From assembly GCA_023151315.1 (NCBI GenBank), contig JAKLJE010000026.1:1-64000 (forward strand): a DNA stretch of 64,000 nucleotides. Direction: 5' to 3'. The stretch is from Bacteroidia bacterium (lineage in GTDB: Bacteria; Bacteroidota; Bacteroidia; Palsa-965). Positions 60,038-64,000 of this stretch are shown piece by piece. Each line of letters opens with the position of its first letter. Position 1 is the stretch's first letter. The position numbers were made by a program, and so were the translations under genes. The notes below the pieces were generated by a model. That model ran no database searches, was not told where the DNA came from, and saw nothing but the letters and a program-made list of their open reading frames with translations.

Positions 60038-61054
60038 GTGAGTATCAATTCATTCGAGTCCCTGTCCGTATTTCTCAAAGAGAAACGCCGTATTGTCATC
60101 CTCACGCACTGGTCGCCTGACGGTGATGCAATGGGCTCGTCTCTCGGTTTAGATAATTTTCTGAAGAAAATCGGTCACGATGCAAAGGTGATTGTTCCGA
60201 ATGATTATCCGGAATTCCTTTGGTGGATGCAAGGCCATTCAGCGGTTATAAATGCTGAGAAGAACAAAGAAGCAGCACATGCGGCAATCACTGCGGCAGA
60301 ATTGATTTTCTGTCTCGACTTCAATGATCTTTCCCGCATTAATAGTCTTGGACAATTTGTGGCGGAACAGAAGAAGCCCATGGTGATGATTGATCATCAT
60401 CCTTCTCCTTCGCCTTTTGCAGATTACATGTTGCACGATGTTGCAGCAAGTTCCACCTGCGAACTTATTTACCGTTTTATTGCAATGATGAACGGAACGG
60501 ACAAGATCGACGCGGACATCGCCGAATGTTTGTATGCGGGCATCATGACGGATACAGGTTCATTCCGCTTTCCATCCACAACAGTGGAAACACATCGCGT
60601 AGTTGCAGATCTCATGTCGAAGGGCGCGCAGCATTCCTTGGTACACAATCGTGTTTATGATGATAATTCCGAATCGCGATTGCGTTTGCTGGGATATGCG
60701 TTGAGCGAGAAACTCACCGTGCTGCCGGAATTCCGTACTGCGTTTTTTACACTCACAAACGAGGAACACGATCGGTTCAATTACAAGAAAGGCGATACAG
60801 AAGGACTCGTAAATTACGCATTGACGATTCGCGGAATTGTTTTCGCCGCATTCTTCTCTGAACGCGATGGAAAAGTCAAATGTTCCTTCCGTTCCAAAGG
60901 AAGTTTCGATGTAAATCTGTTTGCCCGCGCTAATTTTTCAGGTGGCGGACATCGCAATGCAGCGGGCGGCGCTTCTGATGATACGCTGGAGAACGTTGTT
61001 AAAAAATTCAAAGCCGTAGTTCCTGATTACGCGGAACAACTGAAAAACTCCTGA
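60038..61054 (+). CDS. DHH/DHHA1 phosphoesterase (NrnA-like oligoribonuclease)
   Basis: A 338-residue cytoplasmic phosphoesterase with a GTG start. The DHH domain shows THWSPDGDAMGSS, CLDFND and the DHH triad in MIDHHPSPS; DTGSFRFPST follows. The DHHA1 domain ends GGGHRNAAGG. NrnA-type enzymes degrade nanoRNA and can dephosphorylate pAp. In Flavobacteriia this gene often sits before gldI, as seen here (17 nt spacing to the first FKBP gene). Confidence 0.93.
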   Translation: MSINSFESLSVFLKEKRRIVILTHWSPDGDAMGSSLGLDNFLKKIGHDAKVIVPNDYPEFLWWMQGHSAVINAEKNKEAAHAAITAAELIFCLDFNDLSRINSLGQFVAEQKKPMVMIDHHPSPSPFADYMLHDVAASSTCELIYRFIAMMNGTDKIDADIAECLYAGIMTDTGSFRFPSTTVETHRVVADLMSKGAQHSLVHNRVYDDNSESRLRLLGYALSEKLTVLPEFRTAFFTLTNEEHDRFNYKKGDTEGLVNYALTIRGIVFAAFFSERDGKVKCSFRSKGSFDVNLFARANFSGGGHRNAAGGASDDTLENVVKKFKAVVPDYAEQLKNS

Positions 61055-61071
61055 TCTTACGTTATTCAATC

Positions 61072-61590
61072 ATGAGGATATTTTTCATTGGTCTTGTCGT
61101 TATAATCTTCGCATCCTGCGGAGAAGATAAACCTGCCCCGAAAACAAAACTGACGAAGCAGCAAATGAATGACCTGTCTGTTCAAATGAACAGTTGGGAC
61201 AGCGATCGTCAGCGTGATGAAATTGAACAATACATTCGCCGTCGCGGTTGGGAAATGAATCTCACACCTTCCGGAATATACTGGATGACCTTGAAAGAAG
61301 GGAAAGGTGATTCGGCTCGTTCGGGTCAGATTGCCAGTGTGAGTTATGATATTTTTCTGCTTGACGGTACGCAGTGTTATACTTCTGACACTACGGGTCC
61401 GCGTGATGTAAATATCGGCGAAGACTATGTTGAATCCGGTTTACATGAAGGTTTGCAGATGATGAAAGCCGGAGAGAAGAAACGATTCATTTTACCATCA
61501 CATCTGGCGCACGGACTCACCGGCGATCAGGAAAAAATTCCACCGCGTTCAAGCGTAGTTTATGAAGTTGAACTCCACAGTATCCGTTAG
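61072..61590 (+). CDS. FKBP-type prolyl isomerase lipoprotein 1 (GldI-like)
   Basis: A 172-residue lipoprotein (lipobox FASC, about residue 15). One FKBP domain (about 65-170) reads VSYDIFLLDGTQCY, then GLHEGLQMMKAGEKKRFILPSHLAHG. The FKBP active-site FD pair and the Trp of the VIxGW segment are replaced (CY and GL), so catalysis may be weak. It is the first of four FKBP genes; GldI is an outer-membrane lipoprotein of the gliding/T9SS apparatus. Confidence 0.88.
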   Translation: MRIFFIGLVVIIFASCGEDKPAPKTKLTKQQMNDLSVQMNSWDSDRQRDEIEQYIRRRGWEMNLTPSGIYWMTLKEGKGDSARSGQIASVSYDIFLLDGTQCYTSDTTGPRDVNIGEDYVESGLHEGLQMMKAGEKKRFILPSHLAHGLTGDQEKIPPRSSVVYEVELHSIR

Positions 61591-62392
61591 TTTTTTAGTG
61601 CTTGTTTCTTCCTTGCTGTTTTCCTGCAGCGAAGGAAAGTATCCGGGTTATTCCGATGCAGGAGAAGGTGTTTACTATAAACTTCATTATCCGGGAGAAT
61701 CCGGAAAGAAAGCCGGACCTGATGATTACTATGAAGTGATCATGCTGAACCGTTTCGGGGAAGAAGTGATTTTCGATTCGCAACTGGAATCGGGCGACGG
61801 AACCTTACTCATGCAATCAGAAGCAAGCAAATACTTCAGTGTATTAAGTGAAGGCGACAGTGCTACGTTTTTACTTTCAGGTGCCGGACTTGCGTTGCCG
61901 GGAATGCCGGATACGGGAATGATTGAGATGAACGTGAAGGTGCTGCGCATACTTTCTGCAGATGAAGCAGCTGAGCTTGAAGCGAATCGTGATGCGGATG
62001 CGGGCGAAGTGCTCGTGATCAAGCGTTATTTAGCAAGGAAGGGAATAAAGGCAGCACAGGATAGTTCCGGTATGGTGCAGTTGGAGATGAATGCGGGCAG
62101 CGGGAAGTCGCCTGAGAAAGGCGATACGGTGGATATTCAAGTTAAAGGAGAGTTGCTGAACGGTCGTATTGTTGATGATTCCCGTACCTACGGCGGACTT
62201 TCCTTCATCTGGGGCGATGAAGGTCAGGTATTACCCGGAATACGCATGGTATTGAGCCGTATGAAGGAAGGCGGGAACGCTAAAATAATCCTACCTTCGC
62301 GGCTGGCTTTCGGGTCGGGTGGTTCCAGTACAGGAATTGTTCCGGCCAACACGCCGGTGATTTACACCATAGAACTTTTGCATACACGTTAA
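61562..62392 (+). CDS. FKBP-type prolyl isomerase lipoprotein 2
   Basis: A 276-residue lipoprotein with lipobox LFSC (about residue 22), followed by KYPGY. The N-terminal half (about 35-130) looks like a degenerate FKBP fold; the C-terminal half (about 165-276) is a clearer one: VKGELLNGRIVDDS, VLPGIRMVLSRMKEGG, ILPSRLAFGSGG, VPANTPVIYTIELL. The start overlaps the previous gene by 29 nt, so the two are translationally coupled. The domain pair and PGY start resemble the next gene. Confidence 0.87.
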   Translation: MKLNSTVSVSFLVLVSSLLFSCSEGKYPGYSDAGEGVYYKLHYPGESGKKAGPDDYYEVIMLNRFGEEVIFDSQLESGDGTLLMQSEASKYFSVLSEGDSATFLLSGAGLALPGMPDTGMIEMNVKVLRILSADEAAELEANRDADAGEVLVIKRYLARKGIKAAQDSSGMVQLEMNAGSGKSPEKGDTVDIQVKGELLNGRIVDDSRTYGGLSFIWGDEGQVLPGIRMVLSRMKEGGNAKIILPSRLAFGSGGSSTGIVPANTPVIYTIELLHTR

Positions 62393-62408
62393 ATATCTAA
62401 TCAACACA

Positions 62409-63359
62409 ATGAAAAAATCAATTTTCGCAGGTATCGCTTTCGTTGCGGCAATGTTTGCTGCATGCGGACCTACAAGTCCATGGCCGGGTTACACCGCAAA
62501 TGAAAACGGTACTTGGTTTATTCAACACGTTAAAGGTGAAGGAACAGAGTCCGTTGAAGAAGGCGGTGCGATGTTCATCAAAATCAAATTTAAAGACATG
62601 AAAGATTCTGTGTTCATTGATGTGAACAAAGAATCACGTTCTCCGTCATATCCGATGCGCATGGACAAGTCGGAATTTAAAGGCGACTTCCTCGACATCA
62701 TGCAGAAACTTCACGTTGGTGACAGCGTTTCTTTCTTCGTGAAAATGGATTCACTGAAGAAATATTATCCGGAAGAATTCATTTTCGATCCGGCACACGA
62801 TACAATGGATTATCTCGGATTCACTATCGCAGTTGATTCAATTTATACCAAAGCAAAAGTTGATGAACTTCAGGCAAAAGCTCAGGCTGAGCGTCAGAAG
62901 CAGCAGGAAATGATGATGAAAATTCAGGCGGTGAAAATTCCGCTTCAACAGAAAGCTGATTCTGTGGCACGCATCATCAAGAAGAAAGATTCTCAAATGT
63001 TGAAGCCTTATCTGACTGCAAACAAAATCACTGCGCAGCCGGATAAAGACGGAATCTATTATCAGGAAACTGTTCCGGGAACAGGAGCACAATTGATGCC
63101 GGGTATGATCGTAAGCCTTCGTTATGTAGGTAAATATCTTGATGGCACAATTTTCGATGCAAACACATTGGTTGAAGGTGAGCCGGCTATGACATTCCGT
63201 CTGGGTGTTGATCCGATGATTCCGGGATTCACCAACTCCGTTCTTAAAATGAAAGACAAAGGTAAATCCGTTTTCATCCTTCCTCCGAAACAAGGTTACG
63301 ACGACAGTCTGACCCGCGTGTTCGAGGTGGAAGTGGTTGAAGCGAAACCAGCTCAATAA
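62409..63359 (+). CDS. FKBP-type prolyl isomerase lipoprotein 3
   Basis: A 316-residue lipoprotein with lipobox FAAC, then WPGY. It has a degenerate N-terminal FKBP-like domain (about 30-145), a helical Gln/Lys-rich linker (about 147-200) and a C-terminal FKBP domain (about 220-316) with YVGKYLDGTIFDAN and MIPGFTNSVLKMKDKGKS. FD is kept, but the pocket Trp is Phe. It lies 16 nt after the previous gene. Confidence 0.9.
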   Translation: MKKSIFAGIAFVAAMFAACGPTSPWPGYTANENGTWFIQHVKGEGTESVEEGGAMFIKIKFKDMKDSVFIDVNKESRSPSYPMRMDKSEFKGDFLDIMQKLHVGDSVSFFVKMDSLKKYYPEEFIFDPAHDTMDYLGFTIAVDSIYTKAKVDELQAKAQAERQKQQEMMMKIQAVKIPLQQKADSVARIIKKKDSQMLKPYLTANKITAQPDKDGIYYQETVPGTGAQLMPGMIVSLRYVGKYLDGTIFDANTLVEGEPAMTFRLGVDPMIPGFTNSVLKMKDKGKSVFILPPKQGYDDSLTRVFEVEVVEAKPAQ

Positions 63360-63364
63360 TCAAT

Positions 63365-64000
63365 ATGAAGAAGTCAGCACTGATATTATTTGCAGCAGTT
63401 GCAGGGTTCGCTCTTTATTCGTTCTCAGGAACGGGCAAAGACAAAGATCCTAAGCCATCCGACGGTAATGTTCGTAAGTGGAAATCCACACCGATCAAGC
63501 CTAAGAAGCAAAAAACTGTTGTGCTTGCTTGCGGAATTGAATACACAATTACGCATAAAGGAAACGGCCCGCTACCGAAATCGGGAGACCGTGTTTCTGC
63601 ATTGTACACCGGTAAACTGATGAACGATACAGTGTTTGATGCGTCTTCACGTCACGGTAATCAGCCTTTCTCTTTTCATCCGGGCAAAGGCGGTGAAGTG
63701 ATTGCGGGTTGGGATACAGTATTCAAATATCTTCATGCGGGTGATCGTGCCATCATGAAACTTCCTGCCAAGTATGCATATGGTCCGAATGCACGTCCGG
63801 GAATTCCTGCCAACAGCGATCTTCGTTTTGAAGTGGAAGTTCTCGATGTGATTGCAGCTCCTGCTAAATGGGATGCAACCGGGAAAGACACAATTACAAC
63901 ACCTTCCGGTTTGAAGATTGTGATGTTCGAAACGCATGCTGATAGTGCTATGCCGAAGAAAGGGCAGAACGTAACTGTTGATTATAGCGGCTATCTTATT
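63365..64000 (+). CDS. FKBP-type prolyl isomerase 4 (partial, runs off the window)
   Basis: The ATG at 63365 starts MKKSALILFAAVAG, a signal or anchor without a lipobox. The first FKBP domain (about 55-165) is complete and canonical: YTGKLMNDTVFDAS, VIAGWDTVF, AKYAYGPNARPGIPANSDLRFEVEV, keeping the pocket Trp and Tyr. A second domain begins after TTPSGLKIVM and is cut at DYSGYLI. The 212 codons to the window end are all open. Gap to the previous stop is five bases. Confidence 0.93.
   Translation, partial: MKKSALILFAAVAGFALYSFSGTGKDKDPKPSDGNVRKWKSTPIKPKKQKTVVLACGIEYTITHKGNGPLPKSGDRVSALYTGKLMNDTVFDASSRHGNQPFSFHPGKGGEVIAGWDTVFKYLHAGDRAIMKLPAKYAYGPNARPGIPANSDLRFEVEVLDVIAAPAKWDATGKDTITTPSGLKIVMFETHADSAMPKKGQNVTVDYSGYLI

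Overview
The window comes from a member of the Bacteroidota, most likely near the Flavobacteriales or relatives. Support includes several secreted proteins with type IX secretion (T9SS) C-terminal sorting domains, a PorP/SprF-like gene next to a gliding-associated C-terminal (CHU_C) protein, a GldI-like FKBP cluster, a CtlX hydrolase, futalosine-pathway menaquinone genes, and upstream elements that fit the Bacteroidota -7 consensus TAnnTTTG with almost no Shine-Dalgarno sites. Gene density is high and no integrase, transposase, CRISPR array or prophage was seen. It reads as ordinary chromosome with unusual intergenic DNA.

Layout. 1-5 kb: tRNA-Asp, a fold-back and direct-repeat region, a serine hydrolase, a T9SS cargo protein, an alpha/beta hydrolase, a HAD phosphatase, and an intergenic candidate small RNA with its own promoter and terminator. 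5-15 kb: mqnE, a secreted M43 metalloprotease, a response regulator, an ECF sigma factor coupled to a small membrane protein, a large surface protein, a DUF6265-like lipoprotein and a C1 peptidase. 15-23 kb: a GT-C membrane protein with a partner, rlmB, a GWxTD lipoprotein, a BamA/TamA-like barrel, a small barrel, fabD and a Bax-inhibitor-1 protein. 23-30 kb: pterin genes folE and queD, divergent from mqnB-mqnD, then terC, hldD and yidC. 30-41 kb: an M13 peptidase, ctlX, a broken D-Ala-D-Ala dipeptidase gene, PorP/SprF with its CHU_C partner, a 1385-residue T9SS protein and a LolA-like carrier. 41-49 kb: ftsK, then speA divergent from arginase-argS. 49-53 kb: two secreted proteins separated by a remnant of a second argS. 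53-64 kb: a basic secreted protein, ffh, folD, comEC, ndk, a DHH phosphoesterase and four consecutive FKBP-type prolyl isomerase genes, the last running off the end.

Functional links. mqnB, mqnD and mqnE imply menaquinone synthesis by the futalosine route. speA, arginase and argS place arginine use in one locus. The BamA-like, LolA-like, PorP-like, YidC and FKBP proteins all serve envelope biogenesis.

Most notable observations: (1) a candidate small RNA at about 4735-4888 minus; (2) at least five intergenic arrays with a strict 7-nt period but different unit sequences, four of which contain the stop codon of the adjacent gene; (3) a recurrent TAnnTTYG-N3-ATG arrangement pointing to leaderless mRNAs; (4) an in-frame C-terminal remnant of a second argS; (5) a dipeptidase gene that lost a metal-ligand segment; (6) the FKBP expansion, in which only the last member keeps the full active site. 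All identifications come from reading the sequence; no database search was run.
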